Positions 20,820 through 32,890 of a stretch of 64,000 bases of DNA are shown here, piece by piece; position 1 is the stretch's first letter, and every line of letters begins with the position of its first letter. The stretch lies in the NCBI GenBank assembly GCA_009809945.1, contig WTPW01000492.1, forward strand, positions 1 through 64,000. The letters run 5' to 3'. The translations under genes were made by a program, and so were the position numbers. Below the pieces are notes generated by a model. It had not been told where the DNA came from. It worked only from the letters and a program-made list of their open reading frames with translations, and made no database searches. This DNA comes from Gigaspora margarita. Its lineage: Eukaryota; Glomeromycota; Glomeromycetes; Diversisporales; Gigasporaceae.

Positions 20820-21190
20820 CATGTTGCAATTAAGGCACAAGTGGTAGAAGTAGCATAAGTGATAGATTGGACACTTAAGGCACAAAGACCACATGTGTTT
20901 ATTAGTAGATAGTTTCTTATGTATATGGGTGAGATTCGCTCCACTTTGTAGGCATGTTTGCCATGATATCTTAATATATTAATAAAGGACACTATAATCG
21001 ATTCTATAAAATATATCACATACTCTTTCAAATTGCCAAATCACACTATAAATATAAACCCTCTCGCTTTTATAAATATTAACAACTATGATAAACTACT
21101 GCACAGTTTGTGTCTCTGTACTCATGTGACTCCCTGTCGATAGTTGCTCTGTTAGCCTCGATTTCTAAGAGGTATTCAAAGGTTAACACC
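20820..21190. repeat. Diverged repeat R2
   Basis: Second copy of R1, lacking the MITE. The minus strand reads VLTFEYLLEIEANRATIDRE at about 21130-21190. Coding-like but not assignable. It is followed by a TTGGCATGGGTT / GATTTGTACAGG degenerate repeat to about 21430. Confidence 0.6.
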
Positions 21191-22029
21191 TTATAAGAAA
21201 ATTGAACTGGATCAGCACGGGTTGCATCAGATAGGCATGGGTTGTTTTGGCATGGGTTATGATTCAGATTTGTACAGGTTTGGTCCAGATTGGTACAGAT
21301 TCTGTGAACCATGTGGAACTGTATGCCCATGCCAAATGGACTGTAAATGGCTCGGGTTTTGCAGCAGTTTACTAGTCAAATCAGCATGGGATTTGTCATG
21401 GGTGAACATAAATTCATGTGCACCATGATAATAATGTGAATTAACTATTAAACCATAAATTTATATATGTAATCAATATAAGATGAAACAAGCTAACTGT
21501 ATATGAAGTAAAATTTTGTAAGGAATTTTTTTTGTTAAGACACACAGGGAAGCTTTATTAGTAAAATCATAAGATATTGCTCTTTTTTTAAAAAAAATTA
21601 CTTACTAATCTTTCGCTCTCCATGAAATGAGCCAACATATATCACGAGTAAATATGTATATATCGTACTTATATGTGCTATCTGAATGCGCCATTTCATA
21701 TGATGTGATATTATGTGGTACCCTTTGCTATAATGTCTGTGCCATTTTTACTGTGCTATTCTGTGTACTACCACCAATACCACTTTTCTTACAGGGTAAA
21801 AATTTAAATGAAGCTTTCTCAATAACTACCAGGTCAAACTTGACAAACCTTTTTTTATTTCAATTATACAAACTTGAGAATTAAAATAAATAACTTTTTA
21901 TTATGTTTGATCATATAGTTATTGAGCAACCTTTGCAATAAGATATAAAAATATAAATTTTAAAAAGAATAGTCACATGTTTGCATAATACAAATCAAAA
22001 TAGTAGAAAAATGAAGTAAAAATTACTAT
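21191..22029. other. Intergenic, no gene recognised
   Basis: Short GGCATGGGTT and CAGATTKGTACAG repeats to 21430, then AT-rich DNA. A short open stretch at 21627-21884 has no supporting features. Confidence 0.35.
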
Positions 22030-23695
22030 AAAAGATCATATACAAGGTCTGGGTCTCTTACATTTCACCAAAAAATTAATTAGAGTAGAGATATTTATTA
22101 TCTGATTTTTTAGGGGGAGGGGTTAGGGGATTGTTAGACACTATATAATATAGTATTATTAGCCAATCAAAATTACCAATTTGGATTGAGAAGTTGCTTA
22201 ATCAAACTCAGACTCAATTATGGTTCAGTCTGAGTCTAGTCCAAAGTCTGCAGCTAGTCTGAGTCTAAATATAATTATATGTATTTTTTGGTGCTAAACA
22301 AGTTTACTTAGTGCATGAAGTTAGAATTAATTTGTAAAATTTCATGAATTATAAGATTTTATAGAATTTTATTAATAAAATTCTATAAAATCTTATAATT
22401 CACAAATTTTTATTAACTAATCCTAACTTTATGCACTAAGTAAACTTGTTTAGCATCTAAAAATACATCAAATTGGCATAATTATTTTTATAGTACTTGA
22501 AATTTAGAGAATAGATACATAATTTTGGGTCAAATTTAAGCATCTTTTCTCCAAATTTCAAGTAAATAAAAACTACACTATTAATTTAATGTATTTTTAG
22601 GTGCTGAGCAAGTTTACTTAGTGCATTAAATTAGAATGAATTTGTAAAATTTTGTGAATCATAAGATTTTATAGAATTTTCTTAATAAAATTCTACAAAA
22701 TCTTATTATTTACAAAACTTAACTAATTAATTCTAACTTAATGCACTAAGAAACTTGTTTAGCACCTAGAAATACATTAAATTGACAGTATAGTTTTTAT
22801 TTTACTTGAAATTTGGAGATAAGATGCTTAAATTTGACTTTTTTGATCAATAATCCAAAATCATGCACCTACTCTTTAAATTTCAAGTAAAGTAAAATAA
22901 TTATGTGATTTGATGTATTTTTAGATGCTGAACAAGTTTACTTAGTGCATAAACTTAGTATTAATTAATAAAAATTTGTGGATTATATGATTTTATAGAA
23001 TTTTATTAATAAAATTCTATAAAATCTTATGATTCACAAGATTTCACTATTTAATCCTAACTTAATGCACTAAGTAAACTTATTTAGCACCTAAAAATAT
23101 ATTAAATCAGCAAAATTGTTTTTATTTTACTTAAAATTTGGAGAAAAGTTGCTTAAATTTGATTTTTTTGATCAAATATCAAAAACCATGCTTCTAATAT
23201 CCAAATTTTAAGTAAAATAAAAACATTTTTGCTAATTTGATGTATTTTTGGATGTGGAACAAGTTTACTTAGTGCATAAAGTTAGACTTAATTAATAAAA
23301 ATTTGTGAATTATAAGATTTTATAGAATTTTATTAATAAAATTCTATAAAATCTTAAGATTCACAAAATTTTACTAATTACTTCTAACTTTATGCACTAA
23401 ATAAACTTGTTCATCACCAAAAAATATATATAAACATATTCAAATTTAGATTAGTCTGCAGATTTTGCACTAAATTTGAACCAAACTCAGACTTGACTAA
23501 AGTCTAATTTGGGTCTGGTCAGTATATATTATTTGTTTGAATTTGAATGTCTAATTTTAGTATCAGTTGGGGGGAGGAGGTACCCTTTTAAGAGGTGGAA
23601 ATCACCTGAAAAATGTCTCTACTCTTAGTAAAAAATAAATTAATTAGTAAAGATGAGGGTTAGTCTGATATATAAGGGATCTTGTATATGACTTT
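22030..23695. repeat. Palindromic array of four hairpin units (about 320-bp period) with outer inverted repeats
   Basis: Hairpins AAGTTTACTTAGTGCA...TGCACTAAGTAAACTTG start near 22305, 22610, 22935 and 23257. Between them are CTTGAAATTTGGAGA... segments that are themselves mirrored. GACTCAGACT-type blocks bound the array (22207 and 23490). An outer inverted repeat (TCATATACAAGRTC with AGTAGAGAYAT) is at 22037-22110 and 23610-23695. It is an older, gap-free relative of 15917-17674. Confidence 0.75.
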
Positions 23696-24450
23696 TATAT
23701 TAGTAAATGCCCACATACTTACTTACTGTTATGGGGTGAACCATAGAGTCAATAACTTATACATGAAATTATATAGATTTAGATAATAAGACAACTCACC
23801 AAAGGCGTGACAATAGTGATTTGGTAGTATTTTATTTAAACAATTTATTAAAAGGAATTATTCAAAAAAATTTTATTAAATATATTATATTATTTATTAG
23901 AATCCCATAGGATGTCCTTTTACAACAGTGAAATTGTAGGGTTTTGATAACTTCCACTCCCTTAAGGAAACCATGGGGCTTAAAAGAAAATATCTAAAAA
24001 GATTGTAAGAAGATGAACTCTAAAGCAGGGGCTTACAACAATAATTATATCATAGAGAGGCTTTGCTTCACTTATTAAAATATTTAACATCACAGCCTCT
24101 TGTAATTATATTTGATTTTCTCTTTTCTTCCTACATGTACTTGTTATTCAGATGTTTGAGTTTCGTGTTTGTTGGTTTATCCTATTCGGCCAACAAGCCT
24201 TACTCGATAGACAAACATTTAGCCTCAAATAGGGTAAATTAGACTGAATATAGGTGAGGTTTTCTGGATCATGTGAACTCCGACCTCTGACCCTACTCTG
24301 GATAATCATTACATCACTGCCATATTAGTACATGTGAACCCAGATAATCTTTTTTTATTTTTATTTTTATTATTTTTTTTTTATTTGTTCTAATTTTTTT
24401 TAGTCATTATTAAAAGTCAAGGAACATGTCCACATATAATGGCTTAGAAT
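23696..24450. other. Intergenic, no gene recognised
   Basis: AT-rich with a T-rich run near 24350-24400. No ORF or repeat family seen. Confidence 0.35.
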
Positions 24451-25306
24451 GTAGTTACTTATAAATCAAATGAGTTGACTTATCCAATTTTATATATAAA
24501 ATTATGCAAAAAAATCATTTAAATTGAATTTATTTAAAAGTATACATATAAAAGTATCTTTAAATTTTAAATATAAATTCTTTGGCATTTAATACTCTTT
24601 TGTTTAAAGTTTTAGTTCTTAATTTGAAGTAGAGGGATGAAATTTTCTACTAAAGTTAACCAATTCTTTACTATGTTCTTTAAGTCAAATGAGTAACTTA
24701 CTCTATATAATAATATGATTGGTTAAAATAATTCTTTAAAAATATATAAGATGATATTAAGTAAAGGCTTCTTGTGCTCTAATTTGGGATCACAAAGAAG
24801 AGAACATAAAGATCTCAAATTCACTATTACACAAAGTATATTACTTTGTGTAATAGTGAATTTGCAGATTCTTATGTTCTCTTCTTTGACCCAAGTATCT
24901 TGGGTTCCACCAGGCTAATTTTGATGATTTAACTACCATTAGAATCAGGAGAACCTCCTTTTCAATTTTCAATTAGGGCACAAGAAGCTTTTACTTAATA
25001 TTATCTTATATATTTTTAAAGAATTATTTTAACCAATCATATTATTATATAGGGTGAGTCACTCATTTGACTTAAAGAACATAGTAAAGAATTGGTCAAC
25101 TTTAGTGGAAGATTTTTATCCCCCTACTTCAATTAAGAACTAAAACTTTAAACAAAAGAGTATTAAATACCAAAGAATATATATTTAAAATTTAAAGAGA
25201 CTTTTATATATTGCTTTTAAATAAATTCAATTTAAATAATTTTTTTTGCATAATTTTACATATAAAATTGGGTGAGTCAACTCATTTGATCTATATGTAA
25301 TTGCAC
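24451..25306. mobile_element. Foldback element of about 855 bp
   Basis: The arms mirror over about 400 bp: ATCAAATGAGTTGACTTATC on the left against GGTGAGTCAACTCATTTGAT on the right, and further in GTTTAAAGTTTTAGTTCTTA against its complement. The centre is CACAAAGTATATTACTTTGTG near 24845. An asymmetric insert of about 60 bases lies near 24905-24965. No transposase. Confidence 0.75.
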
Positions 25307-25613
25307 TCAGTTGGACATATCCCTTGACTGTTAATGGAGTCATCATTAATGGAGTCATCGTTAATAGAGTCATCATTAATAGAGTCGTCGTCAATGGAGT
25401 CAGCATCAATAGAGTCATCATTAATGGAGTTGTCATTAATAGAGTTGTTGTCAATAGAGTCATCATCAATAGAGTCATTGTCAATGGAATCATTATAGGT
25501 GCTGTGTCACCATTATAGGTGAGTTGCCTTTGCTGGTATTTTTTTTGTTGTCGCATTTCTACTTTCCACCTTTTCTTTTTATAATTGTTTCGTGCCATTT
25601 GATTTGGTGCCAT
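25227..25613 (-). CDS. Possible hypothetical protein with a repeat tail, doubtful
   Basis: A 128-residue frame starts MAPNQMARNNYKKKRWKVEM and continues into a Gln/Lys-rich segment. It then has about ten copies of a five-residue MTPLM / MTLLT-like repeat coded by the 15-bp minisatellite, ending in unique sequence. The frame stays open upstream of the ATG to about 25690, with a basic, Gln-rich composition (RRNPPQRQYKSDN). That mild coding look is the only support. The repeat tail is also open on the other strand, as expected for a 15-bp minisatellite free of stops, and the last part overlaps the right end of a foldback. It may be a relic of a gene rather than a functional one. Confidence 0.2.
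   Translation of the reverse strand: MAPNQMARNNYKKKRWKVEMRQQKKYQQRQLTYNGDTAPIMIPLTMTLLMMTLLTTTLLMTTPLMMTLLMLTPLTTTLLMMTLLTMTPLMMTPLTVKGYVQLSAITYRSNELTHPILYVKLCKKNYLN
25328..25500. repeat. 15-bp minisatellite GTCATCATTAATGGA
   Basis: About twelve tandem 15-bp units of (A/G)GAGTCATCATTAATRGA with variation mainly at three positions. Unit length is a multiple of three and no unit contains a stop in two opposite frames, so long repeats read on both strands. Confidence 0.85.
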
Positions 25614-25619
25614 AATTAT

Positions 25620-26119
25620 GGTAGGTAATGTATTATCTGATTTGTATTGCCTTTGGGGAGGATTTCGTCGCTTGATTTGCTTCTGGTATCACTGGTGTTT
25701 TTTATTTGTTACATATAACCAGAGTATTAAAAGCTTTAGAAAAAACATGTAATATGTAGTGATATAAATTGAACTGTGCCATCAAAGTTCTATCAATTTA
25801 AAGTTTTGTTGTCAATGCAATGAATATATGTAGTTGAACTTTTAAAATTACAAGTCAATATTTATCTAACCATTTGAAGCATTATTGAGATTACTTAATG
25901 AATTTAGCTATAAGTTAAATGGGGTCAAAGTGACCACATTAATAAAATATCATTAATCAATTGATTTTAAAGGGTCATCTATACTAAAAAGAGACTATTA
26001 AATGAACATATGCACTTTTCAGTATAATTTTGTAATCACTTCATAAATGAATATGCTTAATTTAGGCTTCATTCCTGCAATAGTTACATAATTATTTAAT
26101 CGTTTTTAAGCGGTAGATG
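25620..26119. other. Intergenic, no gene recognised
   Basis: AT-rich single-copy-looking DNA. Nothing identified. Confidence 0.35.
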
Positions 26120-27418
26120 CAGTGTTTAAAATTTAGATTCAAAATTACTTGCACAAATGCAAGTAATATACAGGTTTTATTTGCACAAACAATTAATTGA
26201 TTGCACATAAGTGCATATAAAATAATTTTTACTTGCACATATGTACATTAAAAATTATTAAATAAATATAGTAAAACCTTCAATTTGCAAATTATTATTA
26301 TATTTATTGGTTATTGTTTAACTAAAAAAGACTAACTTATTAATTAAATTGGTGCAGAATAAGAGATTAAACTATCAGCTAAATTAATATATATAAAGTT
26401 GTCCTTCTATATAATCACTTCCCATATAGTCACAAACTCTATATAATTATGCCAAAATATGATACTGTTTATTTATATTAAAAATACCTCTACATAGTTA
26501 CAATTATATTATAATCACTATTTTTTTAAAATTTGTTGGTCGATTTTAATAATAAAATTACTTCTTTACAATCATATTTTCTATGCAATAATAAATGTTG
26601 CTCAGGAGAGCAGAATATATCTACTATTTAATTTCATATAAATTAAATAACTTTTTATTAGTATTATTTTTCATTTTACTTATCTATGAATATAGCTAAT
26701 TATTCTGTAAAAAACATAAAATAAAAATTAGATTAATGAAATTTCAATTGATTTACATAAAAATTTTAAAATAAATGTATTTTATTCTCTTGAACAACTT
26801 TTTATATTGCATAAAAATTGATTAGCTCAGTATTATTTTGCCTTTTATATATAGCAGAAATCAATGTATTTATATAAATTTTTATAATAAATTTTAAGAA
26901 CCTTTATGTACAATTATTGATTATTGCTATATATGAAAGTTAAAATAATACTAATTAAATCGATATTTATGCAATAAAAAAATTTGTTCAGGAGAACAAA
27001 ATACATCTACTCTAAAATTTTATATAAATTAGTTGATATTTCATTAATATTTTTACATTTCTATAAAAAAAAATTATAACATTTTTTTAGTTATATTTAT
27101 ATATATATAAAATGAAAAATGGTCCTAATAAAGTTATCAGATTTGTATAAAAAAATAAGAACTAATATTTTATTGATTATATTAAAGCTTTCAAAAAAAT
27201 AATTCCCTAATTATTTTTTGTACATTAAAATTTTAAATTCCTGTTGCATATTATTTTTTGTGCATAAAAATTTTAATTCTTGTTGCACATTATTTTTCTG
27301 TGCAATTATTTAAATTAATTTTAAATGCACACATGTGCATTTACTTATCTAGGTTTTAATGCACAAAAACAAAAGTACTTGCACATGTGCATCTTGTGCA
27401 AGCCAATTTTAAACACTG
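26120..27418. mobile_element. hAT-like non-autonomous element, CAGTGTTTAAAATT ends
   Basis: CAGTGTTTAAAATT and AATTTTAAACACTG ends are flanked by GGTAGATG / AGTAGATG (26112-26119, 27419-27426; one mismatch). 1,299 bp. Subterminal GTGCAAG/TTGCACA(T/A)GTGCA repeats on both sides. The interior is AT-rich with blocks such as CAGGAGA(G/A)CA that occur twice (26602, 26991). No transposase frame. Confidence 0.85.
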
Positions 27419-27426
27419 AGTAGATG

Positions 27427-28499
27427 TTCTGTAATAGACTTTATACTAAGATGGCAACAGCTCAGAGAACCTTACTTCGTCATTTAAATATAAACCAAGC
27501 CAGAAGCAAATCACGAATAGAATCATATTGACTTGACTCAAATCAGGCTCGTTGAATGCAAACATTTCTATTAGGATTGAACACTTTTTGGAAAGTAACA
27601 TAAATACTAATTTTATACTCACATGCTTGATATTACGGTAAATTCGTATAAGAATTCTAATTAAAAATGTATTTTATACTAACCTCCTAGATATAATGCA
27701 TACATGATAAATACTGAACTATTATAAAACGTAAATGTTTGATATAAAAATAACGGAATAACATTACTCTCTGGAAATTGACCGTAATTTTTAGAATAAA
27801 CAATAATTGTAAAATTATGAACTTTATAAGTGAATTAAGCTCACCGTCTAGTGTATATATAATGGATTAGAAATAATAGTTAATAAACTCTTAATGCCGC
27901 TTAAAGTTAAATAGTTGGTTAACATTATCCTCTCTCATTAGACAAGCTGATCAAAATGCAAAATAACCAAGAATTATGTGATTAAATGACCAAGATTTAG
28001 GCTGTTCGAAGTTGATTCTTCATTAACATCACTTTCTAGGACTATCATGAGGAGAGTGGGTAAAATGAAATAAATATATAAAATGAACATATAAAAATAA
28101 ACAAATATGGGCCAATTTCGAATGACCAGCAGATCCCAAACATCACAACAATTATGATAATGCGTCTTTCTACAATTTAATATAGCTATTTTATTTATTT
28201 TGCTTTTATTTTATACATTATTAGAAAAGCGCCTTTATTGATTTGTTGTGTTTTATTTGGTAAATTACGTATAAGTAAAAACATTTATATTATACTGAAA
28301 TAAAAAAAATAAAGATTGATTTTAAAAAAAGAAGTACACATCTAATACTAATGAAATAATAATTATAAGCAATAAGAGAAACATAATGAAAGGTTATTCA
28401 GATCTTTAGTAAAACTTTTTTTTTAAGTACAAAATAATAAACAACCTCAAAGATCCAAAATTTAAAGCTTTTCACAAAAATGAAACGCAAACTGAACAA
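27427..28499. other. Intergenic with two MITE end fragments
   Basis: TTAAAGTTAAATAGTTGGTTAACATTA at about 27900 (quoted ends are in two pieces: TTAAAGTTAAATAG and GGTTAACATTA) and GGCTGTTCGAAGTTGATTC at about 27999 resemble the ends of the TTA-duplication MITE at 47027-47292. Both point the same way, and neither has a partner end. The rest is AT-rich. Confidence 0.45.
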
Positions 28500-28806
28500 A
28501 ATAGCCCTATGCATTGACAAAGTCACGCTAGGGTTATTATTATGAAGATCATCCCTTGTGGCTTAAATGAGTAAGGCTTATATAGAAAACAATGGATATG
28601 CATACGATTGTATGCATCATAGATTTGCAAATGATTGAGATTAAGATTTTCATATGATTAAGGTCATAGACATGCAGATGGTGCAGGTGAGTAAGACTAT
28701 AAGAGAATACATGTGGGCGTAAATAGAGAATTTAGTACTTTCTTTTTTCACTTGTCTTGTCTACTTGATCTCTTTACTGCCCGATTTCGATCTGGCTTCT
28801 TCATGA
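28500..28806 (+). repeat. Ngaro-type repeat A1
   Basis: Direct copy of A2 (32947-33251). Both run from TTGACAAAGTCACGCTAGGG through GACATGCAGATGGTGCAGGT to GATCTGGCTTCTTC. Confidence 0.9.
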
Positions 28807-28860
28807 CATATTCATACTTGTGCAAAAAAAAAAAAAAAGTTATTATTATTATTATTATTA

Positions 28861-29900
28861 TGTCAGACACAAACCTTTCAAAAAGTAACTTGGAGGAAGT
28901 TTGTCAGGGCCTTGGCATTTCTATAAAAGGAACAAAGGCAGACTTAATACAAAAAATAAAGGATTTTTCAAACGAAGGAAACCAAGAAATATCTGAACAA
29001 CCAGAAAAAATGAAAAAGGTATATGGCGAAAATGATGATGAATTAGCAGGTGAATACCTTGATGAAGAGGAGGACATACTTGAATATGACACCCAAACAA
29101 AAACACTAAGAGAACTGGCGAAAAATCCAAAGGAAATTCTAAGGTTTCCCTACCAAAACCTGCTGCTCCAAATATAAAAGAACAAGACCCCAAAATGACA
29201 GGAGAAACAATTAAAAGCCCAAGAAAACCAAAGAAATGTCAGTTTCAAGATAGTTGTGAGCATGAAGGTTCCAAAATTTTAGAACAAAAAATGTTGTCAG
29301 CCTTCAAAAAATTGGAAACTGCGGTCCTAGGTTTTGATGATAGGCTTGATTCCGTAACGGCTCAAATTCAAGATACCTGCCAAAGAGTGGCAATAAATGA
29401 TGCATAGCTGAACCATAAGTTTGAAAAGTAACATGACCAGCATGAATACGATACACTACGACAAGTAGGAAGAGAGTTGGATTTCGCTATGGAATCAAGA
29501 AATATACATGACACAATAAATTGCATAGAAAGTGTGCAGGAAAAAATTGAAATAGAATGTTTACGTTATGGGTCGCCGAGAGATATGGATGGGATATCAC
29601 AGCTGCTTTACACAATACGCAAGACAATTGGTTAAAAGGGAAAGACAGTCTTATCGAAAAAGCAAAAGTGCTTGCAGAAGTAAAGAAGAATAAACGTCAA
29701 AAATTCAGAAAGTCAGAGAAATATGATTTTCAAAAGGGATATAACTACCAAAAGACCTATCAGAATATGAATTCAAGTTCCTTTCAACCCTTTCGTGCAC
29801 ACAACCAATCTTAAACCCGTTTCTCAGCATCACCAGGTAAATGTTATATCTGTGGAGGACTTGGCCACTTCGCAAACACCTGCCCATCTGACCCAAATGA
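28861..29900 (+). pseudogene. Gag-like region of the Ngaro-type element, with SAP domain and zinc knuckle
   Basis: The N-terminal part has a SAP-like motif (SNLEEVCQGLGISIKGTKAD), a DNA/chromatin-binding helix-turn-helix usually found in host nuclear proteins. An acidic stretch follows. Further on is a CCHC zinc knuckle near 29838-29880 (CYICGGLGHFANTC), typical of Gag nucleic-acid binding. Fossil, broken. Confidence 0.65.
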
Positions 29901-30142
29901 AAGCACCTTCAATTATCGTTCAAGAGGCTATTCATCATATAAGAATAGATTCAGTAAATCAAATGAAACTACAAAAAGTGATTGACTATGCTCGGGCCCA
30001 GCAAATAATTCTGGTAGTGGGTCGCTTACATATGAACAATCACATGATTTATTGTGAGAAAAAAATTTGCACCTCGTGCCTTGTTATAGATTGGCTCAAA
30101 AATAGAATTCCCCTCTACCCGTGAAATTTAATACAATTAACA

Positions 30143-31500
30143 ATGCGCTCTGACCCACCCTATTATCCATTGACTGAAATGCAACGTTCATGGCTAGATG
30201 TAGAGATAAAAAGGCTTTTGGGGATAAAAGCAATTGCCTTAATTGCCAAATCGATGGAAAGACCTAAATATTTGTTAGAAAAAAGCCTGATCTTTTTAAC
30301 CCCAAAATCAGGCCCCAAGAAATGGCGCCTAATAATCGATCTCAAACGTTTAAATGCAATGTTACCAGAAAAAATGTTCAAGTTCGAAGGCTTCGAAACC
30401 TTCTTACGTATAGTGGGACGAAATTGGTGAGTAATTGTTTTGGATCTGAAGGAGGGTTACCATCACATTATGATAGATGAAAAAGCACAGAGGTTATTAG
30501 GATTCAAGATCAAGAACAAATGGTACCATTATCGCGTTTTGCCTTTTGGGCTAAGCCAAGCTGTATGGATATTTTCGAAATTAATGAGATCGATAATAGA
30601 ACATTGGAGATCATGTGGTATTACATGCAAAATCACGTGGATGATATTTGGGTCGCGCACTTGTGCTACAAAAATTTGATACAAATAAGAGATTTAATTA
30701 TACTCACAGACCTAAAAAATAGTGGTTTCATATTAGCAGAGAAAGGTCACCTCAACCTGACACAGCAACTGAAGTTTTATAGAATGATTCTAGATACGAC
30801 TTTAGGAATAGTATCAGCGCCAGAACAGAAAATAAATAGCACAATACAAGCCTTGAAAAGCCTGCTGACACAAGGAAGAATAACAGCCTATCACTTGTCT
30901 TCTGTGACAGGAAAACTAATGAGTATAAGCCATGCTTTCGTACATGCAAAAGTTCGCTGTATAAAACTTTACATGATAATAGATACGGAAAACAGAAAAC
31001 CATGGCAATGGGACAATGCAGTCTATTTGACACAACAAGCACGTATCAATATAGCTTGGGTACTAGACAATCTAAAAAAGAAAAATAGAAGATTGGGTTG
31101 GAAACCTTCGTGAGTGATACTGATATACGTTGATGCCTCTACGATAGAGTAGTCAGCAATGTTGGACCAAGAACAGGTGTTTGGAAACTGGGAAAACAAA
31201 TACATATGTACGGATATTGCCTAACTGGAATCAATGGCAGTACTATTGGGGCTTGAGTCATTTGCCCTGATAATTGCATACCATTGGATTACCATCTTTA
31301 TAGACAATCGAGTTGCCTGAAAGACAGTTGAAGCTGGTGGCAGGAGGCCCTGGCAAAAATAAATAATGAGGAAAATTTGGGATTTTTGCAACAAATACGA
31401 TGTACAAGTCCACTAATTTCAGTGAGTCCCATCAGAGTTAAACCTAGCAGACGAATTAACAAGACTGATCGATGAATCAGATTGGTTACTCTCCTAAGAC
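30143..31500 (+). pseudogene. Reverse transcriptase / RNase H-like region of the Ngaro-type element
   Basis: RT-like segments include KWRLIIDLKRLNAML, DLKEGYHHIMIDEKAQRLLG and YHYRVLPFGLSQA, as in Ty3-like and DIRS-order polymerases. An RNase H-like stretch follows at roughly 31120-31330. Fossil, broken. Confidence 0.75.
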
Positions 31501-32057
31501 TTGTTCAAGAAAATAAACAGAAAGTGGGGGCCTTTCATGATAGACCGGATGCCGACTTATCATACAAGAAAAGTAGCATGTTTCAACAGTCGATTCCATT
31601 GCCCAGAGGCAGAAGCCATAGATTGTTTCACCCAGAGTTGGGAAAATGAGAACAACTATGTCTGTTCTCCTCTAAGCCTAATCCAGAGAGTAATTGAGCA
31701 TGTAGTAGAATATCGTGCGCAAGTTACAATGATAATTCTGATATAGACATCAGCACCATAGTGGCCTCTTCTTCTCAACAAGATGTAGAATTTGTTGACC
31801 TGCCCAGTGCCACTACGAGCTTCAAACCAAGCCCAGGAGGAAATGCGGTACCAGAACTATGGAGAAACCCGCACTGGATATTTCGAGCAGCAATAGTCCA
31901 TTTTTAAACAAATTACTGGAAAAGGCATATAAAATATATTTCGCAAAATTCAGTATATAAAAAGCGCCTCTAGAACGTATGGGATGAGTTTGTCAATTTT
32001 TGTAAAACTTATGACCTGCCCCCTTTCCCTGCTCATCCGCAGTCGATTACGCTCTTT

Positions 32058-32858
32058 TTGGTGTGGGTCGATATTCTATCACGATCTATGAAACCAAGAA
32101 TGTATCTAATAGCTATTGGCTGCTTCCATCTAAACATGGGACACCCAGACCCAACCACAGACTTCAGCGTGCAGATGCTTGCAAGAAATCTGATGAAACT
32201 CGCAGCCACAAACCATGAAGCAGTGTGGCCACAGGATCTGTTACCAGTAGAAGCGCTAAGAAATTACGTCGATTACCCACCCGTTAACGTATCAACCCTG
32301 ATTTGGAAACGGGACTGTGCAATGATAGCTTTAGGTCTTCGTACAATGCACTGTCTAGCAGAACTCTGCAATTTAAGAATGGGGGATCTAAAAATGGAAA
32401 ATAGAATCTTTTGGGTCAGGATAAATAAATCGAAAACTGACCAATTTGCAAAAGGGAAATTTGTCCCAATTGAACCTACCAGATCTCTATATTGCCTTAT
32501 AAGGCTGGTATATGAATATTTACAAGAAAGAAAATGGTCTGGGAGGAATGAGAATCTACTTTTTCTAAATGTATCAGGAAAATGCATGACAACTAGCACA
32601 GTAAATGCAACTGTAAAGAGAATTGCACAACATGCTGGGTTAGATGGTAAGTATTCTGGCCACAGTATCTGTATAGGTGGTGCAACAGAAGCAATGAAAG
32701 CCAGGCTGATGCTACTGCAAATAATAAGTATTGGGGGTGGCTGTTACAATCCATATCACTATACCTTAGGTCGGTCTCAACAGCATTACAAAACACTTCA
32801 GCAAGAATGGGGTTTTAGGAAAAACAAAAAAGAAAAGAAAAGAAAAACACATAAGTAA
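32058..32858 (+). pseudogene. Tyrosine recombinase region of the Ngaro-type element
   Basis: A 266-residue open stretch with the phage-integrase-like fold order: RDCAMIALGLRTMHCLAELC, LRMGDL, INKSKTDQ and GKYSGHSICIGGATEAMKAR near the C-terminus. It ends in a Lys-rich tail. This type of recombinase marks the DIRS/Ngaro order. It belongs to a broken element. Confidence 0.8.
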
Positions 32859-32890
32859 AAAATGAAAAAAAGAAAACCGATCCTCTGTAT

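Noticed and set aside
21079-21428. Frames on both strands in the GGCATGGGTT region
   Set aside because: Arise from short degenerate repeats; only the EIEANRATIDRES part has any support and is reported as repeat R2.
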